Assembly (NCBI RefSeq): GCF_008084145.1
Contig: NZ_VSDO01000001.1
Span: 1,192,840-1,256,839, forward strand
Direction of reading: 5' to 3'
DNA: 64,000 nt
Source: Paenibacillus faecis
Lineage (GTDB): Bacteria > Bacillota > Bacilli > Paenibacillales > Paenibacillaceae
Part shown: one piece after another, positions 16,723 through 24,666 of the stretch
How the letters are laid out: each line of letters begins with the position of its first letter
How positions within the stretch are numbered: the stretch's first letter is position 1
Position numbers and translations under genes: made by a program
Notes under the pieces: generated by a model
The model's input: only the letters and a program-made list of their open reading frames with translations
The model's database searches: none
Told to the model about the DNA's origin: nothing

Positions 16723-17760
16723 TTATTTTTTATTCTGGCTCAAAATCAGATCCGTCAGAATATCCACCTGTTTCTCCAGGTTCAGACCATCCACCATCCA
16801 GAATTCTTTCATATCCAACATATAGACATGGTTGTTCTTCACGGCAGGGAGGTTCTTCCAGACCGCGCCGTTCATCACTTCCTTGGCGCGCTCCGCACCG
16901 CCGTCAGGCTCGTAAACCGTCACGAACATGTGGTCGGCCGCGTAATCGGACAAGACCTCCAGGGAAATATCGATCCCCTGTCCCGGGAAGGCTTCACTTT
17001 CAATTTTCGGCAGCGGCTTAAGCCCGAACATTTCATACAGGTTATACCCGGCATCTCTCGTCTTAGGCCATACCCAGAAGTTTTTCGCCCAAATGGAATA
17101 CGTTCCGATCTTCTCGTCCGGACCGATCACTTCCTGGATTTTCTTCTTGGCCTCTTCCGCCTTTTGCTTGTACCGGGTGATGAATTCCTCCGCTTCCTTC
17201 TGCTTGCCGAGCAATTCGCCCATCGTTTTTACTTCTTCCAGCGGGTCGATTCCTTCCCAGCCGGTCGTGGCCAACGTAACCACGGGAGCGATTTTCTTCA
17301 GCTGCTCCACATTCTCCGCCGGCAAATAAGACGGCACGATAATCAGGTCCGGATCAAGCTCCAGCACCTTCTCCATCGAGACGTCTCCCACGTTAGCCAC
17401 GCCTTCGAGCTCATCCTTCAGGAGAATGGAATTCTCCAAAGCCAAGGAACCCGCCCCGACCGGCTTCACGCCGAGCGCCGCCAAATCCCCCAAGTGCGTA
17501 ATGGATACGATCCGCTCCGGATTCGTCGGTACCGTCACATCGCCTTTCATATCCTTGAACACTTTGGTTTGCGCCTGCCCGGCATTTCCGCCGGCGGGTT
17601 GATTGCCCTCGGCCTGGCTGTTTTGTTCCGCCGATGTATTTCCGTTCCCACCGCTGTTGCCGCTGTTTGCGCCGTTTTGGCTTCCGCAAGCGGCAAGTAC
17701 GAGCGAGACCAGAAGAATTGCTGTCAAAGACAACAAACTGGATTTTCTAAAACGCATCAC
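16723..17760 (-). CDS. Iron-siderophore ABC transporter substrate-binding lipoprotein
   Basis: 345 aa. Lipobox VLAAC (C25), then a Gly/Asn/Gln-rich linker (about 26-65), then a cluster A-II periplasmic-binding fold: TNPERIVSITHLGDLAALG at the N-lobe and the ELDPDLIIVPSYLP segment. Related to FeuA/FecB/FhuD-type binding proteins, so it should bind a ferric siderophore on the outer face. A perfect Fur box lies 20 bp upstream of the start. No permease or ATPase gene is adjacent, so it works with a transporter encoded elsewhere. Confidence 0.85.
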   Translation of the reverse strand: MMRFRKSSLLSLTAILLVSLVLAACGSQNGANSGNSGGNGNTSAEQNSQAEGNQPAGGNAGQAQTKVFKDMKGDVTVPTNPERIVSITHLGDLAALGVKPVGAGSLALENSILLKDELEGVANVGDVSMEKVLELDPDLIIVPSYLPAENVEQLKKIAPVVTLATTGWEGIDPLEEVKTMGELLGKQKEAEEFITRYKQKAEEAKKKIQEVIGPDEKIGTYSIWAKNFWVWPKTRDAGYNLYEMFGLKPLPKIESEAFPGQGIDISLEVLSDYAADHMFVTVYEPDGGAERAKEVMNGAVWKNLPAVKNNHVYMLDMKEFWMVDGLNLEKQVDILTDLILSQNKK

Positions 17761-17779
17761 ATGGACCCTCCATCACCGT

Positions 17780-17794
17780 TGATAATGATTATCA
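17780..17794. promoter_or_regulatory. Fur box
   Basis: TGATAATGATTATCA is a perfect 7-1-7 Fur inverted repeat and lies directly upstream of the siderophore-binding lipoprotein gene, predicting iron repression. Confidence 0.92.
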
Positions 17795-17840
17795 TTTTCT
17801 GCATACACATCATATCTCATACAAGTGCGGATTGTCTACA

Positions 17841-17890
17841 AAAAAAACAACCCCGATCACCATGGAAATGGCGACACAGGATTGTTTTTT
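17841..17890. terminator. Imperfect hairpin terminator after the stalk-domain lipoprotein gene
   Basis: AACAACCCC...CACCAT pairs imperfectly with ATGGCG...GGATTGTT, with A-run and T-run flanks. It follows the stop of the 17902-19428 gene on the minus strand. Confidence 0.5.
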
Positions 17891-17901
17891 GCGATGCTTC
17901 G

Positions 17902-19428
17902 TTACGGACGTTCAATGGTGATAAAGCCCTCGCCATCAACGGCTACCTTGGCTCCGAGCGATTCCGCGATAAATCGCAGCGGCACGTAGGTCGTTCCGAA
18001 GGTGTCGATAAACGCCGGCTGGTCCAGATTCACGGTCTGCCCGTTCACGGTCGCTTGTTTCGCGCCGACCTTCACGATGATTTGTCCGCCCGTAATATCG
18101 TCGGTGATGACGATTTGATTCGTGCTCTTGTTCCATTTCACCTGCGCATCGAGCTGCTCCGACAAATAGCGGAGCGGGATGAACGAGGTGTTGTTCTTGG
18201 AAGTCACGCCGTAATATTCATTGAACGGGTCAATGAATATTTGCTTGCTCGTGATTTTCATCTCATCCTTTAAGAGCTTGTAAATTTCCGAATTACTGTC
18301 GAAGTTACGCAGGAACTGTCCCGGCGTGACGTCTCCCTGCATCACATCCAGCACCCCGGCGGATGTATTTACCGGTTCGGCGTTCACCGTCCCCCCGATA
18401 TTCCACATTTCGCTGTTCATCCGCAGCTTCACGGCTTGAATCGGCAGATCTTCCGCGGCTGGCAGAGCGATGTTCAACTCCGCGTTCTCCTTACGGATGT
18501 TCAGCTTGTCGTCAAAATAAATGTCCAGCTTAAGCACGGTATCCTTACCAAAAACGGTGGAGAGCCCCGGCGTTTCGGCCATAAGGTCCTTCAAGCCCTG
18601 GTCGTAATTGTTCAGCCATTTGTTCAGTTCCTCCTGCAGCGCCGCCGTTAAGGCAGCCACGGTGGCTTCCTTGGATTCCGGCAGAAAACCGGTGGCTCCC
18701 AAGTCGCCGCCCATTTCCTTCAGCATCGGATAAAGGATGTCATAGAAGCTTCCGATCAGGTCCTTGATGCCCTGTTCGTCCTTCGCCACACTGGTCAGGA
18801 AAGGCTTGACCAGACTGATCAGCTCATCCCCGCGGATTTCCAACTGCAGATGCGTCAAATCCACAGCCTCTCCGTTCACCGTTTCCCGCGCTTTTTTCAC
18901 GGAAATTTGGCTTGGATTCGGCAGATGTTTCAGAACAAATTCGGTGGCCTTCTCGGAAAGCTGCTGGATTTGTCCACGGTACGCCGTCATGTCCGGCATT
19001 CCGTCCATCGTCGAGCCAAGCCCTATGTATATCGGCTGCTTGGCGCCTTCGACCTGGATCGCCATGCCTTTCTCGTCCATAGAAAGATGGAACGGCAGTT
19101 TTTTATCCTGGTAACCAACGGCCCCTTTCATTGAAACGCGGTTCAGATCCTGAACCTTCGCGCTGTCTACGGTAAGTTTAATAGAATTGATAAGATCGAT
19201 AACTTTCCGGTCTTCCGCCGAAATCGTCCCGTTAACCGGAACCAATTCGACCGACATGGACTGTTTGGATTCGCTGGATGTGACCTTGACACTTTGGAGC
19301 AGCGCCTTGTTGATATCCAATCCGGCCACAGCCTGGCAACCCGCGAGAACGACCAGAATCAACGCCAAGGGGAGCGCCAGCCATTTCATTCTGTATTTTT
19401 TCATTAAAAATTTCACCTTCCTTCCCAT
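17902..19428 (-). CDS. Lipoprotein with C-terminal copper-amine-oxidase-type stalk domain
   Basis: 508 aa. Lipobox VLAGC (C31), a long alpha/beta region without a named family (about 40-380), and a C-terminal 'copper amine oxidase N-terminal' stalk domain: two repeats with SFIPLRYLSEQL and TYVPLRFIAESLGAKV. This domain is very common in Paenibacillus surface proteins and probably mediates envelope attachment or protein contacts. It does not indicate amine oxidase activity. The start at 19428 is the most upstream. ATGs at 19404 or 19389 are also possible, since the lipoprotein signal core starts at MKWLALPLAL. Confidence 0.8.
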   Translation of the reverse strand: MGRKVKFLMKKYRMKWLALPLALILVVLAGCQAVAGLDINKALLQSVKVTSSESKQSMSVELVPVNGTISAEDRKVIDLINSIKLTVDSAKVQDLNRVSMKGAVGYQDKKLPFHLSMDEKGMAIQVEGAKQPIYIGLGSTMDGMPDMTAYRGQIQQLSEKATEFVLKHLPNPSQISVKKARETVNGEAVDLTHLQLEIRGDELISLVKPFLTSVAKDEQGIKDLIGSFYDILYPMLKEMGGDLGATGFLPESKEATVAALTAALQEELNKWLNNYDQGLKDLMAETPGLSTVFGKDTVLKLDIYFDDKLNIRKENAELNIALPAAEDLPIQAVKLRMNSEMWNIGGTVNAEPVNTSAGVLDVMQGDVTPGQFLRNFDSNSEIYKLLKDEMKITSKQIFIDPFNEYYGVTSKNNTSFIPLRYLSEQLDAQVKWNKSTNQIVITDDITGGQIIVKVGAKQATVNGQTVNLDQPAFIDTFGTTYVPLRFIAESLGAKVAVDGEGFITIERP

Positions 19429-19535
19429 AATATCCTTCCATTATCATCCACGGGCTCGGGCTTGTAAATAGAGAAAAAGAAGCGTTTTCTTTACCGGCAT
19501 GAAATTTTCCCCAATACCCAAGACGGTCCGCCGTA

Positions 19536-19544
19536 TGCTATAAT
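19536..19544 (+). promoter_or_regulatory. Extended -10 promoter of the que operon
   Basis: TGCTATAAT is a TGnTATAAT extended -10 element. The -35 region is poor, as usual for extended -10 promoters. Transcription would begin about 19551, giving a leader that opens with a GGGGC/GCCCC hairpin (19553-19565). Confidence 0.5.
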
Positions 19545-19600
19545 AACCTCCGGGGCGACGCCCCGCGACAATAGAAGAAAGTCCATGCTCCAAAGCATGG

Positions 19601-19634
19601 GAGAGGTTCGCGAACTCCCTCTATAAAAAACTAA
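19601..19634 (+). promoter_or_regulatory. preQ1-I riboswitch aptamer (transcriptional type)
   Basis: The P1 strand AGAGG, loop TTCGCGAACT, P1 partner CCCTCT and tail ATAAAAAACTAA reproduce the preQ1-I consensus almost letter for letter. The A-rich tail folds into the P1 minor groove when preQ1 binds. A T-tailed hairpin follows at once, so binding should cause termination before queC. A CCATGCT/AGCATGG hairpin (19583-19600) stacks directly upstream. Confidence 0.95.
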
Positions 19635-19639
19635 TGGCG

Positions 19640-19672
19640 CCCTGCTTTACATAGCCAGGGTTTGTTTTTTTG
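19640..19672 (+). terminator. Riboswitch-controlled terminator before queC
   Basis: CCCTG(C)TT... pairs with ...AGCCAGGG, followed by TTTGTTTTTTT. It is the expression platform of the preQ1 aptamer immediately upstream. Confidence 0.85.
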
Positions 19673-19763
19673 CGGCGAAAGTTCAAGAACACTCTCTTTC
19701 TTGTGGACCCTCGAAAGGCCTTGCCTGAGCGGGTTAAATCTATGAAGAATGAGAGGTTTTTTT

Positions 19764-20477
19764 ATGCTCAAAAATGAAAAAGCGCTTGTCGTGTTCAGCG
19801 GAGGTCAAGACAGTACGACCTGCCTGTTCTGGGCCCTCAGAGAGTTCCGCGAGGTTGAAGCGGTCACCTTCGATTACGGGCAGCTGCACCGTCAGGAAAT
19901 CGAATGCGCCGAGAAGATTGCCGGCGAGCTCGGAGTGAAATGGACGCGGCTCGACATGAGTCTGCTCGGCCAGTTGACTCAGAACGCGCTTACCCGGAAC
20001 GACATTCCGATTTCCCACGAGGAAGGCGCGCTTCCCAGCACTTTTGTGGAAGGGCGGAACCATTTGTTCCTCAGCTTTGCGGCCGTGCTCGCCAAAGGCA
20101 TCGGCGCCCGCCATCTGGTTACGGGCGTATGCGAGACCGATTTCAGCGGTTATCCGGACTGCCGCGACGCCTTCATTAAATCGCTGAATGTCACCTTGAA
20201 TCTGGCGATGGACCATCCGTTTGTCATTCATACTCCGCTCATGTGGATCGACAAAGCCGAAACCTGGAAGCTGGCCGATGACCTGGGGGCCTTTGACTTT
20301 ATCCGCGAGCGCACATTGACCTGCTACAACGGCATCCTCGGCGACGGATGCGGAACCTGCCCCGCCTGCAAGTTGAGACGCGCCGGCATGGAAACGTATC
20401 TGGAAAGGCGGAACGCGGCCCAAGATGCCTTATCAGCGGGAGCCGCGCCTGCCGGTCCAAGGGAGGAAGCGCAATGA
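19764..20477 (+). CDS. queC: 7-cyano-7-deazaguanine synthase
   Basis: 237 aa. Converts 7-carboxy-7-deazaguanine to preQ0 with ATP and ammonia. PP-loop SGGQDST at 12-18, and a C-terminal zinc site formed by the cysteines in [17 protein letters not shown] choose the ATG at 19764 because GAGAGG lies 8 bases upstream. An in-frame ATG at 19749 would start inside that Shine-Dalgarno. First gene of queC-queD-queE, under the preQ1 riboswitch. The stop overlaps the queD ATG (ATGA). Confidence 0.95.
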   Translation: MLKNEKALVVFSGGQDSTTCLFWALREFREVEAVTFDYGQLHRQEIECAEKIAGELGVKWTRLDMSLLGQLTQNALTRNDIPISHEEGALPSTFVEGRNHLFLSFAAVLAKGIGARHLVTGVCETDFSGYPDCRDAFIKSLNVTLNLAMDHPFVIHTPLMWIDKAETWKLADDLGAFDFIRERTLTCYNGILGDGCGTCPACKLRRAGMETYLERRNAAQDALSAGAAPAGPREEAQ

Positions 20478-20968
20478 GCCGGATGCCCGGAGAATTCCGC
20501 ATCGTCGACAACCTGCAGGCGCTGGGCCGGGACATCGACGAAGCCCAGCTTCAATATCATCGGCGCCGCGTGCTCGTCAGCAAAGAATTCACCTTTGACG
20601 CGGCCCACCACTTGCATGCTTATGAAGGAAAATGCAAAAACCTTCACGGTCACACGTACAAGGTGGTCTTCGGCATCAGCGCCATCCCCGACAAGCGGGG
20701 GATCTCCCTCGATTTCGGCACGATCAAGCAGATCTGGAAGGACGAAATCGAAGGCTTCCTGGATCACCGCTATCTGAACGAAACGCTGCCTCCGATGAAC
20801 ACGACGGCCGAAAATATGGTCGTATGGCTTTATGAAAAAATGGAGGCGGCTTTAAGCTCGGAACGCTACCGCGATGCTTCGGCGGAAGCGCGGACCGAGT
20901 TCGTTCGGCTGTACGAAACGCCGAACAGCTATGCCGAAGCGAGACGGGAGTGGATGGGCGATGAATAG
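20474..20968 (+). CDS. queD: 6-carboxy-5,6,7,8-tetrahydropterin synthase
   Basis: 164 aa. Zinc enzyme of the PTPS family that turns dihydroneopterin triphosphate into 6-carboxytetrahydropterin, the first committed step of the queuosine pathway. Zinc ligands are in FDAAHHLH and NLHGHTY, the catalytic Cys is in [10 protein letters not shown], and LDFGTIK and LDHRYLNE are family motifs. It has about 30 extra N-terminal residues compared with short QueD forms. The ATG at 20474 overlaps the queC stop by 4 bp, so upstream starts are not needed. Confidence 0.95.
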   Translation: MSRMPGEFRIVDNLQALGRDIDEAQLQYHRRRVLVSKEFTFDAAHHLHAYEGKCKNLHGHTYKVVFGISAIPDKRGISLDFGTIKQIWKDEIEGFLDHRYLNETLPPMNTTAENMVVWLYEKMEAALSSERYRDASAEARTEFVRLYETPNSYAEARREWMGDE

Positions 20969-21719
20969 CGCGGAACGCGGTTGCGGTTCATTGCCGCCGA
21001 TCCCCGTCCTCGAAATCTTCGGCCCGACCGTCCAGGGCGAAGGCATGGTCATCGGTCAGAAGACCATGTTCGTCCGCACGGCGGGCTGCGATTACCGCTG
21101 CGCGTGGTGCGACTCCGCCTTTACTTGGGACGGCAGCGCCAAAGAGCAAATCCGCCGGATGGCTCCGGCGGAAATCCTCGGCGAGCTGCGCGCCCTCGGC
21201 GGCGGCCGCTTCTCGCACGTCACGCTGTCGGGCGGCAACCCCGCCCTCCTGCCGCAGCTTGCCGGCCTGGTGTCCCTGCTCCGCCGCGAAGGCATCGCCG
21301 TGGCGGTCGAGACCCAGGGCTCCCGCTGGCAGGATTGGCTGGCCGAGATCGACCAGGTCACGATCTCGCCGAAGCCGCCCAGCTCGGGCATGGACACCGA
21401 CTGGGCGGCGCTGGACGGCATCGTCGCGAAGCTCGCGGCTCGCCCCGCTCCCCTGGCGGTAAGCCTCAAGGTGGTCGTCTTTGACGACGCCGACCTGGCT
21501 TACGCCAAGCGGGTGCACGCTCGCTATCCGGGCGTGGCGATGTTCGTGCAGGTCGGCAATCCGGACGTGCGGCGGATGGACACGTTGGCGCATGCGGCGG
21601 ATTTACTGGACCGCTACGGGCGGCTGATCGATCGGGTCATGGACACGGCCGAACTGAACGATGTGCGGGTCCTCCCCCAGCTCCACGCGCTGGTTTGGGG
21701 CAACAAACGTGGTGTCTGA
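20961..21719 (+). CDS. queE: 7-carboxy-7-deazaguanine synthase (radical SAM)
   Basis: 252 aa. Radical SAM enzyme that contracts 6-carboxytetrahydropterin to 7-carboxy-7-deazaguanine. Cluster motif CDYRCAWC (C43, C47, C50) is the normal CxxxCxxC form. N-terminal IFGPTVQGEGMVIGQKTMFV and the LSGGNPAL segment are typical of QueE. The ATG at 20961 overlaps the end of queD by 8 bp. The gene is clearly richer in G+C than its neighbours, with many CGCC/GGCG codons, but the operon position is canonical. queF, normally next, is displaced 2.4 kb downstream by an IS element. Confidence 0.95.
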   Translation: MNSAERGCGSLPPIPVLEIFGPTVQGEGMVIGQKTMFVRTAGCDYRCAWCDSAFTWDGSAKEQIRRMAPAEILGELRALGGGRFSHVTLSGGNPALLPQLAGLVSLLRREGIAVAVETQGSRWQDWLAEIDQVTISPKPPSSGMDTDWAALDGIVAKLAARPAPLAVSLKVVVFDDADLAYAKRVHARYPGVAMFVQVGNPDVRRMDTLAHAADLLDRYGRLIDRVMDTAELNDVRVLPQLHALVWGNKRGV

Positions 21720-21738
21720 AGCCGCGCGACCGCGTGGG

Positions 21739-21763
21739 ACTAACGGGATTATCTCCCGCTAAT
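21739..21763. repeat. TAACGGGA-type hairpin repeat (family C) after queE
   Basis: TAACGGGATTATCTCCCGCTAAT forms a short hairpin after the queE stop. Related units lie at about 22127-22146, 23736-23760, 23845-23875 and 52555-52760. It could also end the queCDE transcript. Confidence 0.5.
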
Positions 21764-21854
21764 TGGGCGCGATTCGGCTTTCGCGAAAACAGCTAAATCA
21801 ACTAAATTAACTATATAGTTTGAACTATTGATTGCAGACTAGGGCACCGTCAGA

Positions 21855-22080
21855 CAACCTTGTCGAACAAGAATTCCTGCATATCTGCATGTTTTTTTCT
21901 TGTTCAGGGGCAAAAAAAATGAAAATTCCTGCAAATCTGCAGGAATTTTCGACGAAACCGGCTCGTTTTTCTAATATCGCTAGAAATACCTGCAGATTTG
22001 CATCTTTTTTCGTATCGGGGCGTGGATCGGCCAAAACACCTGCAGATTTGCAGCTTTTGGAGTTGGAAGTACCCTAGGCA
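21855..22080. repeat. Dispersed intergenic repeat, CTGCAGATTTGCA family (copy 1)
   Basis: About 225 bp containing four inverted-repeat modules built on CCTGCA(A/G)AT(C/T)TGCAG (near 21878, 21930, 21988 and 22039), starting ACAACCTTG and ending near CTAGGC. The same arrangement recurs at 45445-45680 and, shortened, at 51368-51442. No protein is encoded. Each module can form a small hairpin. Confidence 0.8.
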
Positions 22081-22149
22081 CCTTGTCGCAGTGGGCTTAA
22101 TACGGATTTGGAACATTGAATTAAAAGGAATTCTTCCCGTTAATCAAAC

Positions 22150-22378
22150 ATGGCCTAGCGGCCACCGCCAGTAATGAAAATGGTACGGTCATTCACCTAC
22201 TTTTCTGTTACATTTAAAGTGTGAGTCATAGGTCGGCCAAATATTGGGGATCTACCCCGTCCGTTAATCGGACCAACTGCAGCCATGAGGATCGCCGAGT
22301 GTTGCCTTGAGCACGTGTATAAATTTTCTCCTCAAAAGGTTGCATGATTCACACCCATACTGCAACTGGAGGGATAAT
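22150..22378 (+). ncRNA. Candidate IS110 left-end non-coding region with possible bridge RNA
   Basis: IS110-family elements carry a structured guide ('bridge') RNA in a non-coding end next to the transposase. This stretch between the repeats and the transposase start has two compact hairpins, GGGG/CCCC (22246-22258) and GTCCG/CGGAC (22259-22273). It also has a possible long-range pairing of CCAACTGCAG (about 22272-22281) with CTGCAACTGG (about 22360-22369). Position and folding fit; the ends and identity are inferred. Confidence 0.35.
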
Positions 22379-23604
22379 ATGGACGCCATACGCGAATGTT
22401 GTGCTGGACTGGATGTCCACCAGGAAACTGTAGTAGCTTGCCTGCTGAGCGGGCCGCTTCATAAGAAGCCCAAGTCTGTTATTGAAACATTCGGTACCAC
22501 TACACGAGAGCTCTTGCGGTTACAAGACTGGCTCGTAAAGCACGAATGCACAGAGGTTGCCATGGAAAGCACAGGAGTTTATTGGAAGCCGGTGTGGAAC
22601 ATACTTGAGGGCACCTGTACTTTAACCTTGGCAAATTCGCAACATATCAAAAACGTTCCTGGCAAGAAGACGGATGTAAACGATGCGGAATGGATTGCGG
22701 GATTACACCGTTGTGGGCTCATCGATGGTAGCTTCGTCCCGGATGAATCCATACGAGATTTGCGGGATCTTACTCGCTACCGTCGAAAACTCATTCAAAA
22801 CCTTACTCAGGAAAAAAACCGAATCCACAAAATTCTTCAGGATGCAAATATCAAACTAACCACGTTCATCTCGGACCTGTTCGGTGTTTCTGGACGTGCC
22901 TTACTGGGATCCATCGTCAACGGGGAAGTCCTTGACGTACATGAGGTACGCAAAATGGTACACACCCGGCTGAAGATGAAGGTCCCGTTGCTGGTTGAAG
23001 CACTGAATGGTCGCCTGCGCTTGCATCACCGAAACATGATCAAGCGGCACTTGGAACATATACATTATTTAGAAAAGCAGATTCAGGAACTCGAGGCTGA
23101 GATTGAATCGGCAGTAGAGCCTCACATGAGGGAAATACAGTTGCTCGATACGATTCCGGGAATTGACTTCGATGCTGCGGCGAGCATCGTAGCGGAAATA
23201 GGTACCGATATGGCGCATTTCCCAAGTGAAGCTCACTTAGCCTCTTGGGCAGGCGTTTGTCCAGCCAACCATGAGAGTGCCGGTAAAAAAAAAGAAAAAA
23301 GAACAACCGCGGAAACAAGCATATAAAGTCCGTGTTATGCCAAGCGGCATGGGCAGCGATAAAAAAGAAGGATAGCCGGTTTACAGCAGTGTACTCCCGA
23401 ATTGCAAAGAGGGCAGGCACACAGAAGGCTAACATGGCGATCGCCCATTTGATGATACGAATCATTTATGTAATGCTTCGTGATAAAGTGCCTTATGAAG
23501 AATTAGGGCGCGAGTATTTAGTTTCCGACAAAAAAGTAGCAGAGTCCCTTGTGAAGAAGCTACAAAAGCTAGGTTACCACGTCGAACTAACCGAGACTGC
23601 TTAA
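22379..23604 (+). pseudogene. IS110-family transposase, interrupted by a frameshift
   Basis: DEDD-type recombinase. The N-terminal RuvC-like domain has AGLDVHQETVV, AMESTGVYWKPVWN and KKTDVNDAEWIA, carrying the catalytic acids. A coiled-coil stretch follows, then the Transposase_20 domain with LLDTIPGIDFDAAASIVAEIG. The ATG at 22379 follows GGAGGG. Frame 1 stops at 23326 after running through a nine-A tract (23285-23293) and a six-A tract. The family's C-terminal part (NNRGNKHIKSVLCQAAWAA to the stop at 23604) continues in the -1 frame. One added or lost A would restore a protein of about 408 aa. IS110 transposases are normally a single frame, so inactivation or a homopolymer sequencing error is likelier than programmed slippage, though AAAAAAA is slippery. 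Confidence 0.88.
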
Positions 23605-23735
23605 ATATTAGTTTTTAAAAAAAGGCAAAAATCATTTAAGGGATGCTTTAAAGTCAATTTTAATTTCGCGCTGTGAAGCAACAAATTCATTTTCGTATAA
23701 ATTTGGTGCATATGCGGCTGGAGAGGCGAATTAGC

Positions 23736-23880
23736 TGGAAAACCTCCCGTTAATCGCCTGAAATTGTGCATATTGGCAATAGGGCCGCGAAAAAGATGGA
23801 GTTTTTCCAGCTAAATCCGATAGAAGAGCCAGGATCGGTACATTAACGGGAGATTTTCCCGTTAATGATGTAAACTCCGA
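23736..23880. repeat. TAACGGGA/TCCCGTTAA repeat units (family C) right of the IS element
   Basis: Two units, CCTCCCGTTAATCG (about 23734-23747) and ATTAACGGGAGATTTTCCCGTTAATG (about 23841-23867). The second is a near-perfect hairpin. They belong to the set also present left of the IS and at 52.6 kb. The gap 23605-24123 contains no credible gene. Confidence 0.55.
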
Positions 23881-23968
23881 TATATCTACAATTGTGGATG
23901 TCGGTGACGTATTCTCCGAAACGATTTCACACCCTTCTCCACCGCCAATTCTTTAGTTCAACCTATAT

Positions 23969-24070
23969 AAATCAACTAAATCGACTATTTAACTAAATCA
24001 ACTAAATCGACTATTTAACTAAATCAACTATATCGACTATATCAACTAAATCGACTCTATCGCTATATCG
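23969..24070. repeat. AT-rich tandem repeat (26-bp unit) upstream of queF
   Basis: Two identical 26-bp copies beginning AAATCAACTAAATCGACTAT (23969-23994, 23995-24020) are followed by degenerate AACTATATCGACT units to about 24070. A similar AACTAAAT stretch occurs at about 21794-21820, on the other side of the IS. Sits about 50 bp before queF and could affect its expression. Confidence 0.8.
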
Positions 24071-24123
24071 ATTTCCAACGTCAGCAACTCCGCACGACAC
24101 TCTTTTTTCATCTAAGGAGGCTA

Positions 24124-24630
24124 ATGCATTCCATGTCAGGAAGAAAACCGGAAGAGATGCAGGATGTAACCCTGCTCGGCAATCAAGGGGTCAAGTACCC
24201 CTCCACTTACGCGCCCGAGATGCTGGAAAGCTTCGACAACAAGCACCCGTACCGGGACTATTTCGTGAAATTTAACTGTCCGGAATTTACGAGCCTCTGT
24301 CCGATCACGGGACAGCCGGATTTCGCCACCATTTATATCAGCTATATTCCGGACATCAAAATGGTGGAGAGCAAGTCGCTGAAGCTGTATTTGTTCAGTT
24401 TCCGAAATCATGGGGATTTTCACGAGGATTGCGTTAATATTATGATGAACGATCTGATCCGGCTGATGGACCCCAAATATATCGAGGTATGGGGCAAATT
24501 CACGCCGCGCGGCGGCATCTCCATCGATCCTTACTGCAATTACGGCCGCCCCGGCACCAAATACGAGACCATGGCGGAACACCGGCTGCTGAATCACGAC
24601 ATGTATCCCGAAAAAGTGGATAACCGCTAG
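24124..24630 (+). CDS. queF: NADPH-dependent preQ0 reductase (7-cyano-7-deazaguanine reductase)
   Basis: 168 aa, the short unimodular QueF of Bacillus. Reduces the nitrile of preQ0 to the aminomethyl of preQ1. Catalytic C59 in [14 protein letters not shown], with D66 following. The QueF motif [20 protein letters not shown] binds NADPH. AAGGAGG lies 3 bases before the ATG at 24124 and 12 before the in-frame ATG at 24133, so either start may be used. It is cut off from queCDE and their riboswitch by the IS110 element and repeats, so it probably has its own promoter now. Confidence 0.95.
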   Translation: MHSMSGRKPEEMQDVTLLGNQGVKYPSTYAPEMLESFDNKHPYRDYFVKFNCPEFTSLCPITGQPDFATIYISYIPDIKMVESKSLKLYLFSFRNHGDFHEDCVNIMMNDLIRLMDPKYIEVWGKFTPRGGISIDPYCNYGRPGTKYETMAEHRLLNHDMYPEKVDNR

Positions 24631-24666
24631 GGCAGCCGCCGCCGGATCAGAAGGAAGGAGTCTTTT

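Noticed and set aside
16603..18273. 556-codon open frame on the plus strand
   Set aside because: It is antisense to the siderophore-binding lipoprotein gene, which has a lipobox, family motifs and a Fur box. The frame has no recognisable protein features.
17902..19428. Copper amine oxidase activity for the stalk-domain lipoprotein
   Set aside because: Only the small N-terminal stalk-type domain is present. The catalytic domain with the topaquinone Tyr and copper His residues is absent.
19479..19492. cre-like AGAAGCGTTTTCT upstream of the stalk-domain lipoprotein gene
   Set aside because: It matches the consensus at too few positions on the left half; could be chance in an A/T-rich leader.
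23287..23293. Programmed -1 frameshifting in the IS110 transposase
   Set aside because: The A tract is slippery, but IS110 transposases are normally one frame and I see no stimulatory hairpin. Decay or a sequencing error is simpler, so it is kept only as a possibility.
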